A stretch of 64,000 nucleotides of DNA from Cryptomeria japonica (GCF_030272615.1 NC_081409.1:240890332-240954331), one strand, 5' to 3'. Numbered from the stretch's first letter, positions 1 through 12,029 are shown. Numbers and translations are program-made. Notes: generated from the letters alone by a model not told the origin.

Positions 1-365
1 TAATAATAATAATGAAAGTATAAATGCATAATTAAATAAAAATAAATAATATGTATACCTGTAGTCATGTTAATTAATGCTGCAATAAAATGATTAGTTA
101 TTCATGATATGAGATGAGGTGATGTGAAGTGGATGAAGTGGCAGAAATAGAAATGAAATGAGATGAGGTGGATGAGAAAATTATCATCGGAGAATGGTAT
201 TTCCATTAAATATGGAAATATTTATTTTTAATGCATGCAAAAGGTATTTTAAGACTCTGGACCAAGAAGGCCCCCTGCAAAGGTTGCAGGAACTGTGGTC
301 TGCACTTGGTTGTCAAACTGCTGCAAGAAGTCTTCTTTTGTTGTAGGCTTATGATAAAGGCGTAG
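1..365. other. Sequence downstream of E1 pol, no gene seen
   Basis: AT-rich sequence between the end of the E1 integrase frame and the window edge. Positions 105-180 hold a purine-rich run of GATGAGATGAGGTG-like repeats. No LTR copy matching 7347-8519 is visible, so the 3' LTR of E1 lies further left. An env-like or 3' untranslated segment, as Athila elements often have, could sit between. Confidence 0.5.
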
Positions 366-1610
366 TCAATGAACATTGAATAAAAGTTTGACTCTGACTG
401 GGTCTATTGTTGCCAATAGAACTACTCCATTTCGAAAAACTTCATCAATCTCATATGGACCCAACCAACATGTTTGTAGCTTCCCCATTGTATCCTTATA
501 TCTGGAATCATAAAAAAATGGTCCAATCTCCAGATTTAAACTTTCTCTCCTTAATATATTTATCATGCCATTTAGCATGTTGATGCTGAATAATTTTTAA
601 ATGTTGGACAACCATCTTTCTCAGTTCATCTAGGGCATTCAATTGCATGATGCAGTCTATTTGTGCTTCTGATAGAGTCATATTCAATTGCAAAGTTGTC
701 CTAAGATTGTTATGCTCAAAATCAATGGGCATCATGGTCATTTTTCCATACACCATTTCAAAAGGTGTAAAACTAGTTGTTGTCTTCCATGTTGTCCTCT
801 ATGCCCAAATGGCTTCAGGAAGTCTATTTGACCAATCTTTCTTATGAAGAGTTACTATCTTGGTAAGAATATCTTCTAAATCCCTGTTTGTAACCTCTAC
901 CTAACCATTTTCCTGAGGATGGTATGGAGTAGACTTTTGTGTCTGATATTATATTTATTAACCAATGTTGCAATTAATGTGGAAGTAAATTGTGGTCCTT
1001 GATCTAAAACAATCTCTCTTGGGACTCCATATCTTGTAAATATTTCCTCATAGAGAAATTCAGCTACTTTATTATCTCTTGCATGTTCCATTGCTTTTGC
1101 TTCCACCCATTTTGTAACATAATCAGTGCATACTAGAATATAGGACTTCCCATTGGAAGGAGGATCAATTGGTCCTACAAAATCCAATCCCCATTTTTCA
1201 AATGGTGCAACCAATATTTAGGGATACAATGGAATTTCATCAGATCTGGTGGGCCTACCCATTCGTTGGAATCTATCACATTTTTTATTATATTGAGTTG
1301 CATCTTTATGCAAAGTTGGCCAATAATACCCTGTGTTAAGAATTTTAAGTGTTGTTCTTTTAGCAGAAAAATATCTTCCACATGGCTCATCATGACATGC
1401 ATGAAGAATGTCATATGTTTCATCCTCTCTAACACACCTTCTTAAGACTTGGTCAGGTCCAGTATAAAATAAACAATCAGCAATCCAAGAGAAATTAAAG
1501 CTTTTCTCAACTAGCAACCTTCTTTCTTTAGGAGAAAAATGAGAAGGCATCTTATTAGCAACCAAATAATTTGCAATATCAACATACCGGGGAGTGTGAG
1601 CTTTTATCAA
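366..1610 (-). pseudogene. E1 integrase, broken
   Basis: The integrase joins retrotransposon cDNA to host DNA. The N-terminal zinc-binding part lies at about 1260-1480 with spaced His and Cys residues (HACHDEPCG, then CDRF). The core begins at about 1205 with WGLDFVGPI, giving the first catalytic Asp. It continues to VLDQGPQF with the second Asp at about 1010. The C-terminal part at 366-756 carries the GKLQTCWLGPYEID segment usual before the end of gypsy integrases. Stops and frame changes occur near 1214, 900 and 570, so it cannot be made as one protein. Assignment to the family is firm; lineage placement rests on other parts of E1. Confidence 0.85.
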
Positions 1611-3196
1611 GAATAATTTTTCATCTGGGAAATCATCATCTATAGCTTCAGGATTATCCTGTAATTGAATCCTAGAAAGATAATCTACAACTGTATTAGC
1701 TTTACCTAGTTTATCAACAATTGTAATATCAAATTCTTACATCAATAGTAACCATCAAGCCAATCTTCCTGTAACTAAAGGCTTGTTCATGAGATATTTG
1801 ATTGTTGTATGATCAGTATGCATATATATTTGATATCTCATGATATAATGCCTAGCTTTGTTAAGTGCATATATTACTGCCAACATCTCCTTTTCTGTGA
1901 CAGTATAATTAAGCTCAGGTTCCTACATGTTTTTGTTGATGAAGTAAATTACAATCTCTAAATTGTCCATCTTCTGTCCCAAAATTGTTCCTATAGCATA
2001 ATCTGATGCATCTATATGAATATGAAAAGGCAACAACCAAAACCCTTGAGCATTGGTGCTTGAGTCAATACATGTTTGAGCTTCAAGAAAGCTTCATGGC
2101 ATGTGAGAGTCCAATCAAACTCCATATCTTTATTCAAAAGACAATATAAAAGTCCTACAATTTTACTAAAATCCTTAATAAATCTTCGATAATATCCAGC
2201 ATGACCAAGGAAACTCTGGACATCCTTTTGCTTTTTGGGAACAAGAAGGTTTTGAATGACTTCAATTTTGGTTGGGTCAACTTGTAATCTAGTTATAGAT
2301 ATATGATGACCAAGAACTATGCCTTCCTACATCATCATAAAGCATTTTTCATTGTTCGAGGATAAATTGTAATCTTCACACCTCTATAAAACTTTCTTTA
2401 AATTGTCTAATGCTTCTTCAAATTCTGAACCATAAGTGGTAAAATCATCCATATAGATTTCCATGCTATCCTGGGAAATATCTGAAAATGTGCTTATGAT
2501 TGCTCTTTGAAAAGTAGTTGGGGTATTACACAACCCAAAGGGAAGAACAAAATATACATACATTCCCCAAGGACAAGTAAATGTAGTCTTTTCCTGATGC
2601 TTGGGAGCAATTTGAATCTGGTTGTAGCCACTGAATCCATCCAAGAATGAAAAGTATCACTTCCCTGCCAAGGAATCTAATACTTGATCCACAAATGGTA
2701 ATAGAAAATTATCCTTCCTAGTTGTTTAGTTCAAAACTCTGTAATCTACAAATACTCGCCATTTACCTCCTTTCTTTGGAACTATGACTAGAGGCGACAC
2801 CCACTGACTATCTGATATAGGATAGATAAATCCAGCATTTAACGGTTTATGTAGTTCCTCTTTAACTATCTCCCTTAATGCAGGATTGATTCTTCTTTGT
2901 GGTTGTCTGAGTGGTCTATAGTCTTCTTTGATATAAATACAGTGTGTACAAATCATAGGATCTATTCCTTTCATATCTTTGTGATCCCACGCAAAAGCGT
3001 GTTGATGATATTTGAGCAATTCAATCAATGTTAGCCTTTGAGTTTCTGTGAGTTGATTATTGATATTCAAATATTTATTTGGATCAACTTCCACCTTGAC
3101 AGTAAGATCAATCTGAGTTGCTTCAAAAAGATAAGAAGTGTGGACTTCCTGTGGCAACAAGGTATGCAATATGTGAGTGGCCGCAGGATAATCCAA
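1611..3196 (-). pseudogene. E1 reverse transcriptase and RNase H, broken
   Basis: This part of pol copies RNA to DNA and degrades the RNA strand. Reverse transcriptase motifs run in order: WRVFVDYRVLN at the left end of the 2726-3196 frame, MDGFSGYNQI at about 2640, LPFGLCNTPTTFQRA, then the active-site box IYMDDF at about 2445. RNase H follows at about 1680-2100 in fragments (an HIDASDYAIG segment, then LNYTVTEKEMLAVIYAL, then LVTGRLAWW). Only this one RNase H is seen before the integrase. In-frame stops lie between 2644 and 2726 and several more occur in the RNase H part. The YMDD core itself is undamaged. Confidence 0.85.
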
Positions 3197-3720
3197 TGTT
3201 GCAATACATAGTTGATTTTCTCTTCTAATTCCTCCCCCACGTCAGGCCAAACAACTTGTTTTTGATCAAGTTGAGGTTGAGCAGGTGAATACAAAGCAAG
3301 AGTTTTAGTTGAATTTCCATCAGAAACAGTCATGTCCCCTGGTTTGCATCCAATAAATGCATCAGTTGTGGCAAGCCAATGTCTCCCTAATATGACTGGA
3401 TATCCCCCCAATGTATCTTTAGGAGATAAGATCATAAAATATGTCAAGTATTCCCAGGAAATTTAGAGTAACCACAACATCTTCAATCATACCATCAGGC
3501 CTAACTGTAGAACTATCAGCAAGTTGTAGGACCATAGGAGTAGGCCTGAGACTGGTTATGTTAAGTTTTTGCATAATGTCCTTTGTCATTACATTGATGG
3601 CTACTCCCAAATATATTAAGCCATTCTTTATCTAAGTGCCATTGATGACTATTTTCACAATAGGACTACCAGGGTCAAAATATTTAGGTATTGAAACTTT
3701 TCCCAACATAATATCAACCA
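3067..3720 (-). pseudogene. E1 aspartic protease, active-site Asp lost
   Basis: Retroelement proteases cut the Gag-Pol precursor and need a conserved Asp before Gly-Ala/Ser/Thr in a D-L-G-A/V-type motif. Here the motif at about 3590-3615 reads IYLGVAINVM, so Tyr (TAT) sits where Asp is expected. A TAG stop precedes it at about 3635. The distal protease motif VILGRHWLATTDAFIGC is present at about 3345-3395, but in another reading frame, so there is also a frameshift near 3445. Either defect alone should inactivate it. Confidence 0.75.
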
Positions 3721-4059
3721 GTTGACCCATTACATACACTCTTTGTGTATCCTTTTTCTTCCTGCCAGGTTTCCTTAAACATGCCTCTTTAATTGCCTTA
3801 CCATAGATAGGGACATCCTTAATAGCCTGAAATAATGGAATCTTAACACGTGTGTTTCAGTTGATCAATGATATCAAAATTTATATCCTCTTGCTGAGGA
3901 ATCTCTTCAACTTGCAACCTTTGAGGAAATGGGGGTATTTGCTAACTCTCAGGAATTCGGGTTGTTGGGCTAGATATTTCCTTTTCCTTTTGTACTTTAG
4001 TTATAACTGGAGGGGATAGGTTAGGTAAAGTTATCCTGGATCTAAGGTGAATATCACTT

Positions 4060-5569
4060 ATAGAAAGAGATTATGTTGGGTTTGATTAGGATTAGCTAAA
4101 TAAACTTCTTGTTGTTGTTGAGGCTTGCTATTAGGATTTGGCATGGGTTGAGTGGGCAGTTGGGTGGGTTTAAGTGGAAAGATATTAGTAGCAGGAAGTG
4201 GCATTATAGCAGGCTATTGAGGTTGTTGTAGAGGTTGCTTATACCTAGAAGACTGATTTGACCATTGTTAATTTCATCTCCATTGAGGAGTAGGTTGTCA
4301 ATTCCCTTGGAATGGTTGCCATGGTCCCTGAGATTGAGACCAATTTCCTTGTGGTTGTTGCCACTATGGAGATTGATTGGCAAAATTTTACCCTTGGCCT
4401 TGAGGGTTATACCAGTTTTGATAATTTCCAAAATTTTGAGCATATGGAGGTTGCCACTGATTATTTTGTGCATAGGAATTTCCATTATAACTAGAAAAAG
4501 AAAGTGGATCAGGAGGCATACCTTGTCTTGGAAAATTTGGCCTTCTTTGAGAAACATAAAATATTTGTTCATCATCTCCATGTATTGGCTTGAAATCGGG
4601 AACATCAAGATTTGCAACCATCTTCCATCTACAGTCCCTCTTCTTCTGCCTACAATACAGACATAATTCTGCAAGCATTTCCTCAACTTCCTCATGCTTC
4701 TTCTTAGCTTGAAGTGTGTCTAATTGAGTAGCCATATTTTTTATGATATCCTCTTTAAAATCCTTCAAAAGGTGACTGAGCTTCATTTCTGTTACTCCAT
4801 TATATGATGTTGATGAAGACACTCCCAGCTTGAAACGCCTATTCTTCTTAGTAGAGGACCTAGAATACTTCTAAAAAATTTGGCCAATGTCATTCCATGT
4901 TGATTGAGTTATATCACCACCTCCCATAAGGTCTAAACAATATGTGCATTCATCACTGATCCCTCTTAGAAATATCAACTTAAGAGAGTTTTCATTTAAA
5001 TTATTATGCTTGGACTTCTTAACATTGAATAGAAATCTCTCCAAATAATCTTCTAGACTCTCATCCTCCCTTTGTGTCATTCTAAAGATATCATCCCCAT
5101 GGCAGTCAGTCCCTCTAAAATGATCTTTATATTTCACAAGAAACAACTATTTCATCTCATCCCATGTATTGATTGTACTACTCCCTAGACTCATAAACGA
5201 TCTCAAAGCTGATTCTTTTAAAGTGGTAGGAAATATTTTAAGTCTATGGGCATCTGTAGTGTAATCATAACTCCTATAGAGGACATCAAATTCAAACATG
5301 AAAGTATCAGGGTCCTTTATTACCATTCCATTAAATTTAGGAAGAGGAGAAGCTAGAATGTTCTTGAGGTTAGCATTATCATGCAAATCAGAAGTTGGGA
5401 GCTCAAATGTTGGGTTCACAGGAGGAGGTGGGTTATTCCCACCGGGGGATGGATTTCCTTGGATTTGTCTTTGAGGAGAAGTTACTGGAAAGGGGTTTGG
5501 TGCAAGAGCACCCTTCCTAACTCTTTCTCTTTCTTTGTTTTGTTGGTGATATGCTTCTTTAGAAGCCAT
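4060..5569 (-). pseudogene. E1 gag, in-frame stops
   Basis: Gag forms the particle that packages element RNA. It starts at the ATG at 5569 (MASKEAYHQQNKERERV) and has a Pro-rich N-terminal region. The capsid-like region runs through ASPLPKFNGMVIKDPDTFMFEFD and ESLEDYLERFLFNVKKSKHNN. The frame continues past stops at 5147-5149 and 4871-4873 without a frameshift. The C-terminal part (about 4070-4390) is Gln/Pro/Trp-rich and holds several more stops where neighbouring codons suggest Gln. No CCHC knuckle is evident; the nearest Cys cluster is LCLYCRQKKRDC near 4650. Spacing to the primer site is about 1.75 kb. Confidence 0.8.
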
Positions 5570-7323
5570 TGTACTTGAATAAGAGCCATGAGCTCATGTG
5601 TGCTAGACTAGGTCCTAGTTTTAGGTCCTTAGTGAGTTTTTTGTGATTTCTTGTGCAGGAGAGGTTGAGTGTTCCTGGAGTGTGTGTTAGGCCTTATTGG
5701 CATGTTGAAGTCCTTAGGAAGCCCAAAATAGGCTTAGGAGTCATGAAAAGCAACAATGGCAAAGTTGCTCAAAAGATGCAAAAGTTGCATGACAACTTTT
5801 AAAAGTTGTCAAGCAACTTTTCCACCCAAAATGGTCATAGACCCTTGTTGTGTGTGTTAAATCCTAAATGTGGCACACCGACCAAGGTATGGGTGGTATA
5901 AGTACTTGCAAACCCTAAATGAATGGGTTGGATGTCAGAGATTGTACGACCCTAGCAAAAAAATCAGACTGAGACAGTGTAACTGTTATCAGTCAGTTTT
6001 AATGAAGAAAACAAGCAAGTTAATGGATTGAGAAATGCCAAAATCTATGTGGAATGTTTTTCCTAGTGTAAATACTTTCATTTCAAGCAATTATTTTAGG
6101 TTCTTATTTGCAGATTGAGTGTGTTTGTGTATAGTTTGTAAATTGTCTTCTTATTGTCCAGTTTTGGACAGGATTGTGTAAATGGCTGCATAACTCCATT
6201 CCCCGTTGTGGAACCACCATGGAACTATGGGGAATGAGTGTGTAGACATTGTACCATATTTTAAAACAATCAAGGCCCTTAAAAATGCAGGAAGGCCAAG
6301 CAAAGACCCACTCCTAGGCGAGACTGGGCAGTGCCCGGTTAGGAGAGGTTAGATTGTAGAGGTCTTGGAGAGCAAGGTTGGACAGAGGAGAGTACATCCT
6401 TTGGAGGAGGTGTAGAGGAGTGTTAGAAGAATCATTGGTTTTAAGGAGGAGCCTCCACCAATCCAAACAAGGTGGCTAACACACAAAATTTGCCCTAGGC
6501 TCTGTACGACCACTTGGAGGCCAAAAACCTAGAAAATCCTTGAGTCCTTGCCAATTGATTGGTAGTCCATTTTGGGAGTTTTGGATGTGTATGCATCATT
6601 TGTGATAGAAAGCCCTAAAGGATCGGATAGGAGGCCTAATTGGTCCTAATCCTTGTAGCCTTGTTTTGTAAGCAAAATCATAAAATAGTGAAATCGATAG
6701 AAAGGATGAAGGTAGAAACTTCTTTGGGGCACATGGGGGGGATGTAAAACATGGTTTAAGACTTGATACAACCTTGCTAAGACCTTGTAAGGTGTGGAAA
6801 AAGATTAGCCCTTATTAGCAATAGTAAGGGGTTTTGAGTCTCATGAGTAGGTGAGACCTTAGGAGTAGCATTGCAACTCATTGGTGGGTGGATTGGGCAT
6901 GGTCAGGGGATTCCTCAAGCAAAGGGAAGTCCTAGAGACCCTAGGGTGTGTAGAGAACACCAGGTGATCCAAGGAAAGGATCCAAGAGCATAGACTAGGC
7001 TAGTCTATCCCAAACCCCATCCCATCAGGGTCCTCTTCAGGAGGTCCAAATAGGAAATGAAGGTTGTTCTCAGAAATTCCAAATGCAAGTGGGTTCAAAT
7101 TATATGGGCTTGATAAAGTGTAGCAAAAGGGTTTACATAAGGTGCTTCATATGGATTGAGTCTTGTATGATCAGAATGGTTAGGAAGGAATCTACCTCGA
7201 GCATCTCTTCTTCATCTATGTATGCAGATTCATGAGAATTACTTAAAATAAACTGAGATATCAAAACCAACTATAATGAAAACTTAAAAATTCATAACTA
7301 TGACAGGTTCTTAGTTTGACACC
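5570..7323 (-). other. E1 5' leader
   Basis: Noncoding region between the primer binding site and gag start. No long open frame on either strand. It contains a 42-bp near-perfect palindrome at 5780-5821, described separately. It probably holds packaging and dimerisation signals of the genomic RNA, which is inference from position. Confidence 0.6.
5780..5821. repeat. 42-bp near-perfect palindrome in E1 leader
   Basis: Two 21-nt arms (5780-5800 and 5801-5821) are reverse complements with one A/A mismatch (5789 and 5812) and no loop spacer. Each arm begins AAAAGTTG. It lies about 210 bp upstream of the gag start in transcript orientation. Confidence 0.9.
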
Positions 7324-7342
7324 ATCCCCGACAACGATGCCA
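7324..7342 (-). promoter_or_regulatory. E1 primer binding site, tRNA-Asp type
   Basis: Minus-strand TGGCATCGTTGTCGGGGAT lies four bases inside the LTR edge. The known Athila/Tat primer site pairs with the 3' end of tRNA-Asp and reads TGGCGCCGTTGTCGGGGAT or close to it. This copy differs at two positions in the sixth to seventh base region. Confidence 0.8.
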
Positions 7343-7346
7343 AAAA

Positions 7347-8519
7347 TGTTTGCCTAGCCAATAAGAATAATAACTACACTTAAACTCTTAACTCAAAGAT
7401 TGGTCATCAATTTCGAGTAGATATCATTTCCATGACTGGGGTTCATTTACCTGTCAACCCAGGGACGTATTACTTGAAATGGGTCTGCATTGTATATGCA
7501 CTAAGTTCTGGTGAAAGTCATTCTGCACTACTGCAGCAACTAAGTCTATCTAAAATAAACAAGCGAAAATATGACAACTGAATGGCTACAAGAAATCTTA
7601 ACATAAATAGAATATTCTAACTAAATAACTGTTAACTTTTTTTCAGAGCTGACAAACAGGAATTACTCTATCTGCTTTGGTTGCAAGAATGGTCACAAGA
7701 TCTGGTTCCAGTGGCTGTAGGAACAATCAGTTGCTAGAACATCTACTGCATCAAAAAGGAAACTTAATATAACAATCAGACTGGAATACTCACCAAGTGT
7801 GCCCCCTTGGATGAGTGTATCCAAACTTCAAAATGATTCTATATACTCAGAATAACATAGCTTTTACTCATTATTTCCAAAAGTCGATATAATGCATGAG
7901 ATAAGAGAAATGCTTTAATTCTGGAAAATGCTATCTAACCTCTGCAAAAAGGTGTAGGTCTTTATTTATAAGAAATTTATAAAAAAAATGTCAACTACTT
8001 AGATCATGGCAATGAAATTAGGCGGAAACATTTATTACAAGAAGAAGAAGAAGTTAATCTACAAAGAATGTGGAACTTTATTGAACCGCAGCCAAGAATA
8101 TAGCATGGTGGTGGTTACTAGATTGATGCTTGCTGGAGACAACCATAAATGAGTCTGGTATCTCCTCTCTATTCCTTTGCCGATTCACTTGAACACCATC
8201 TTCTCCACTATTTTAAATGCTCAACCACCCCGAAAAATCTCCAACTATTTGCATGGCGCGATTCTCCATCTGGCTTAACACAACCGCTTATGCAACAACT
8301 TATTTAATCCTACATTAAATGTTAGAACATACAAGCATATCTATATATCTATTTCCATTAATCATAACATTTATACATCTACGCATGATATTACCATAAT
8401 AATCCGCATAGCTATAGGAATATTAAGTCAAAACAATACAAGGTTCAACGGGTTTGGTTATCATTCAAAAATGCACATAATCAAAACTCTGATACATCAC
8501 ATGACTTAAACATTGTCCT
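7347..8519 (-). repeat. E1 5' LTR (interrupted by copia insertion)
   Basis: On the plus strand the LTR starts with TG at 7347, immediately beyond the primer binding site and a four-base spacer. This is the U5 end of a minus-strand element. It runs to the copia insertion at 8520, and its outer end may continue after 33311. A TATA-like box lies at 7963-7970. No second copy is in the window, so LTR divergence cannot be read. Confidence 0.7.
7963..7970 (-). promoter_or_regulatory. TATA-like box in E1 LTR
   Basis: Minus-strand TATAAATA, in the context CTTATAAATAAAG. It lies about 620 bp before the LTR inner edge, a plausible U3/R position for the E1 promoter. Confidence 0.5.
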
Positions 8520-9698
8520 TGTTGGCATTGCATGAAGATTGCATTGATGAAATATAAGTGTTGTCATTGATGTCAATTGTAACCGGTAATGGAGTTGTAT
8601 TACAACTGGTAGTGATACAGTAATGCAACCGGTAGATGAGTAGTGAACGAAACCAATATTACTATTGAAGCAGAGAGATCAACTGGTAACCCTAACCTGT
8701 TGATATACCGAACCCTAACCGATGGAGCTTGGTGAATTGGTTGTGTTGATCTATGATCGAATGGTGATCGGAGATTATTATGCCATGTATGCATGATGCA
8801 CGTGATGAGTTTCAAAGTGGTTTTGGCACATAGAGATAATTGTTTTATCTTGGGAATGAGTGAGTGCATTGAATGAAGTGGAAACCGCGTGATGAGTTAC
8901 AAGATCCAATGTGCAGTGATCCAGGAGCGGTTGAAGATGTCTAGAACAATGTGTAGATGTTTACCATGTAATCCAATGGTCATGTTTGAACCGATTTGTT
9001 TATAATCTCTATTAGATCTTAGGTTTTGTGATGTGTTATCGACCTATTGTTTTTCTTTTAAGGTCGATGAGTTGTTTTGTAATAGAGTTGGCAGTTTTGG
9101 TTAAGTGTGTTAGTGTGATTGATTGTCGAACCAGAAGGAGTATTTGCAGAATGTGTGAAGGCAAATAGGAGCATAAAAGGATTTCATCAAGCATAGTAGT
9201 GTTAATACCATATCAACAAAGACCATGTTGTTCTCCAACAATTACAATAGTTAAATACCTTAACCGAGTAAGCTTTAACAGGCTTGGTGCTTTCTAAATC
9301 CTCTAATCAGGTGATCCATTAGGTTGGATTTAAAATCCTCTATCGAGGTTACTCCTAACAGGGTATTGCCTTTAACAGGGTATTGTAGTCAATCCCTTAA
9401 CCGGGTGGTCTTTAACCTAATTTGTTCCTAACAGGACATTTTTTTAAAGCTTCTAACAAGGCTTGGCTCCTAACAGGGTGAACTTCAGAAGAGTTTAGAA
9501 TACTTGTGGGTATTCATCCCCACCGTGGTTTTTCCCATTTGGGTTTCCACGTCAAAAATCATTGTGTCAAGTGGTGAATGGTTTTGTCGTTATGTTTTGA
9601 TATAGTTAATATGTTTAACTAGTAAAGCCACTTAGATATGTTTAGATAAATGGAAGTGATCTGAAATGTGCTATTACTAATGTTAGTAAAGTGGTTTG
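8520..9698 (+). repeat. Copia 5' LTR, first part
   Basis: Begins TGTTGGCATTGCATGAAG and aligns along its length with 31929-33070. Its 3' remainder resumes at 27169 after the E2 insertion. At 9240-9490 it contains many short TAACAGGGT and TAACCGGGT-like units, also present in the 3' LTR. Confidence 0.9.
9694..9698. repeat. Target site duplication of E2, left copy
   Basis: GTTTG directly left of the TG end of E2, repeated exactly at 27169-27173. The 3' LTR of the copia element has an uninterrupted stretch at the matching place (about 33060-33080). Confidence 0.9.
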
Positions 9699-10899
9699 TG
9701 TCTGAGCTTGAATTTCATCCTCAGAATGTTACCTATAATAAAGTTGTTTTCACAAAATACAATGAAAATGTATATAGGAAATCCAAAATCCACCAATGAA
9801 ACTACATGAAACACATACTAAAGTAAAACATTATTTTACCTTCATGGCTTATGTCTCATTGTGTCCTAACTCCACTGTTCCTAGTTGCAAATGGTGTGCT
9901 CTCAGACCATGCACTATTAGCTTCCAATATGGCATATGAAGAATGGACTGATAACTTGTAGTTAACTGACACTATGATATGCAAATACTACATGATTATG
10001 CTAAAATGATTATACTATGATGCTATATGATAATTGCTATATTGTTATTTGCTTCAAAAACTCACGGATGCATAAGATTTGCTTGCAAAATGCACTTGTA
10101 GTCTCTTGAAGTCTAACTTGAAGATTCTTGAAGATTAACTCTCTCAACTGAAGCTCTTGATTTTATAGACTTTGAGAGGATAAGATTATGTGGCTCAAAT
10201 CAACGGTCCTGATCAGATCTACAAATTTGAATGGCTATGAGAAAAGGTGAAGGTTGAGAGAAAGGGGGAAGGAGAAGACAAGTGTCACTCATCTCACCTT
10301 GATTGGGTTGCTGACTGAGGGAATCTAGGGATGGTTGGAGGAAATTTAGGCATGAGAGGACAAGTGGACTCAAGTCCTTCCTGAGATGTAGGGAGTGTTG
10401 GAGAGAATATAAGAAATGGTTATGAAATATGTGTATGTACACAATTTTCATTAAGTTTGGAAGTTGGAGATAAATGATAAATTAATATTTAAGAAATATT
10501 AATTTCCCTAGCCACATGTTTGATGAGTTGGCAAAGGGAAGATGAAGTGGAGATGGAAGAATGAGTTGGATGAGGGATTAAATAATTTTGAGAATTATTT
10601 AATATTTGAGACTATAGGATACGAGAATAACCATTAAATATTAGATATTTAATTAACTTGGTTAGAGGAATAATTAAATATTAGATATTTAATTAATTAG
10701 AAGAATAAGATAATTAAATATTAGATATTTAATTAATTAGAGGAATAAAATAGATGAATTAATTAATAAAATATTAATTAATAGAAAGGCATGAAAATGA
10801 ATTAAATAAATTAATCTTTTCAAATTAACTATTTAATAGAAGAATAAATATTAGATAAATATTTATTTAATTGCTCATAGCCAATTCTAGGTGTATATA
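9699..10899 (-). repeat. E2 3' LTR
   Basis: Aligns with 25875-27168. It begins TGTCTGAGCTTG and ends GTGTATATA, where the other copy ends GTGTATACA. It is shorter mainly because it has fewer copies of a tandem unit built on AATTAAATATTAGATATTTA (about three at 10660-10745, against about five in the right LTR). A TATA-like CTATAAAA lies on the minus strand at 10161-10168. Confidence 0.9.
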
Positions 10900-10914
10900 T
10901 TTTGCCCCTCTTTG
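10900..10914 (-). promoter_or_regulatory. E2 polypurine tract
   Basis: Minus-strand AAAGAGGGGCAAAA abuts the inner edge of the 3' LTR, the place where plus-strand DNA synthesis is primed. E3 has almost the same tract at 41856-41868. Confidence 0.75.
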
Positions 10915-11409
10915 AAATGATGTGAAAACAACATTGTTTCAAAGATTAAATCAAGTCTCGATAATGCCTGATAGAGATTGAAAATCCTGATTGTGTGTCC
11001 CCTTAGGAGATTGATCGTGAATTTGTCAAAAATTCTGGTTTGAACGATTAATCTCATGATAATAAAAATTTAGTCAATTAAATTCATTTGGAAAAAACAA
11101 ATTAAATTACCCCATTGAAATTAATTACTCTGCAAATTAGTAAATATAAAATTAACCAAGGCTAATTTCAACTTCATTGTTATCATTTTCAGCTTTTTGG
11201 AGAAAATATTCTTGCTGAGGTGGTGAAATGGTGATTTTGGTGGAGTGTCATCAATTTGAGCGAGTTTGGCGTTACCAGCGACCTGTCGAGTATGGGTACC
11301 CGGTATGTATCTTATCCTGAGCCTTGTTTTCAAGTTTTAATTCAAAGTTTCATGTTTTTAAGCGCTTTTTTGGATTTATTTTTTTTTCCGATTTTTTTGG
11401 CATTATTTT
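10915..11409. other. E2 internal spacer
   Basis: Noncoding stretch between polypurine tract and repeat array. Nothing recognised beyond a moderately GC-rich patch at 11215-11330. Confidence 0.4.
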
Positions 11410-11730
11410 AGCACTTTTGCTGTTTGTTTTAGTGCATATGAAACTAGGTTTAGCGCAAATGCTTAGATTAGTGCATATGCTCGGTATGTTAGTGCTTATG
11501 TTCAAGATGTTAGCGCATATGCATAGGGTAGCACAAATGTGTTGTTTGTTAGCGCATATGCCCAGAAAGGTAGCGCTTTTGCATGGATTAGCATTTATGC
11601 CTATAGTTTTAGTGCTTTTGTTAAAAAGGATAGCGCATATGCACTAAGTTAGTGCATTTGCCTTTAGTTTTAGCGCATTTGTTGTAGTTTAGTGCAAATA
11701 CTCAATAGGATAGCGCTTTTGCTTAAATTT
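11410..11730 (+). repeat. Short-period array B (TTAGCGCATATGC-like), about 16 units
   Basis: Units beginning AGCGC/AGTGC/AGCAC start at 11410, 11431, 11452, 11470, 11491, 11512, 11530, 11551, 11572, 11590, 11611, 11632, 11651, 11672, 11691 and 11712. Spacing follows 21, 21, 18 for the first four cycles, giving a 60-bp higher-order period. The best form is TTAGCGCATATGC, whose right half GCATATGC is self-complementary. The array lies 470 bp upstream of the antisense plant mobile domain frame. A reverse-oriented match is array A at 25450-25770. Confidence 0.9.
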
Positions 11731-12029
11731 GACATTTTTGATAAGTGCAAAAGCTAAAAATCCCTTTGATAATTAGATTTAACATGTGTAATACGTAGTG
11801 ATGATGAAAATTGAGACTTGATTGAGTGATTGCATGCCTGATAGATGAATAGATAGGTTGATTGATTGATTTGGTTGCTTTGATTGATATATTTGATTGC
11901 TTTGATTAGCTTGATTGATAGATTGGATCGATTGACTTGCTCTAAGAAACCGATTTAGTTTTTGAGTAAACTTGATGTTTGATAAAAAACCATGATTAAT
12001 AGGTTTTAAAGTGTTTTGATAGTGTAAGT

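Larger units (their letters stand above)
1..8519 (-). mobile_element. E1: Ty3/gypsy LTR retrotransposon, Athila-like, partial
   Basis: A minus-strand element read from right to left: 5' LTR (7347 onward), primer binding site, 1.75-kb leader, gag, protease, reverse transcriptase, a single RNase H and integrase. The primer site has the tRNA-Asp form (TGGCATCGTTGTCGGGGAT on the minus strand), known for the Athila and Tat groups. Only one RNase H domain is seen, unlike E2 and E3, which favours Athila over Tat. Several frames are broken, so the copy is not autonomous. The right end of the LTR is interrupted by the copia element at 8520. A few bases after 33311 may belong to it. Confidence 0.8.

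Noticed and set aside
11324-11647. Plus-strand open frame rich in His, Met and Leu
   Set aside because: It is a by-product of array B: the 60-bp higher-order period avoids stops, and no protein family pattern is seen.
11410-11730. CRISPR-like array
   Set aside because: Units are short, degenerate and continuous, with no spacers, in a plant retrotransposon.
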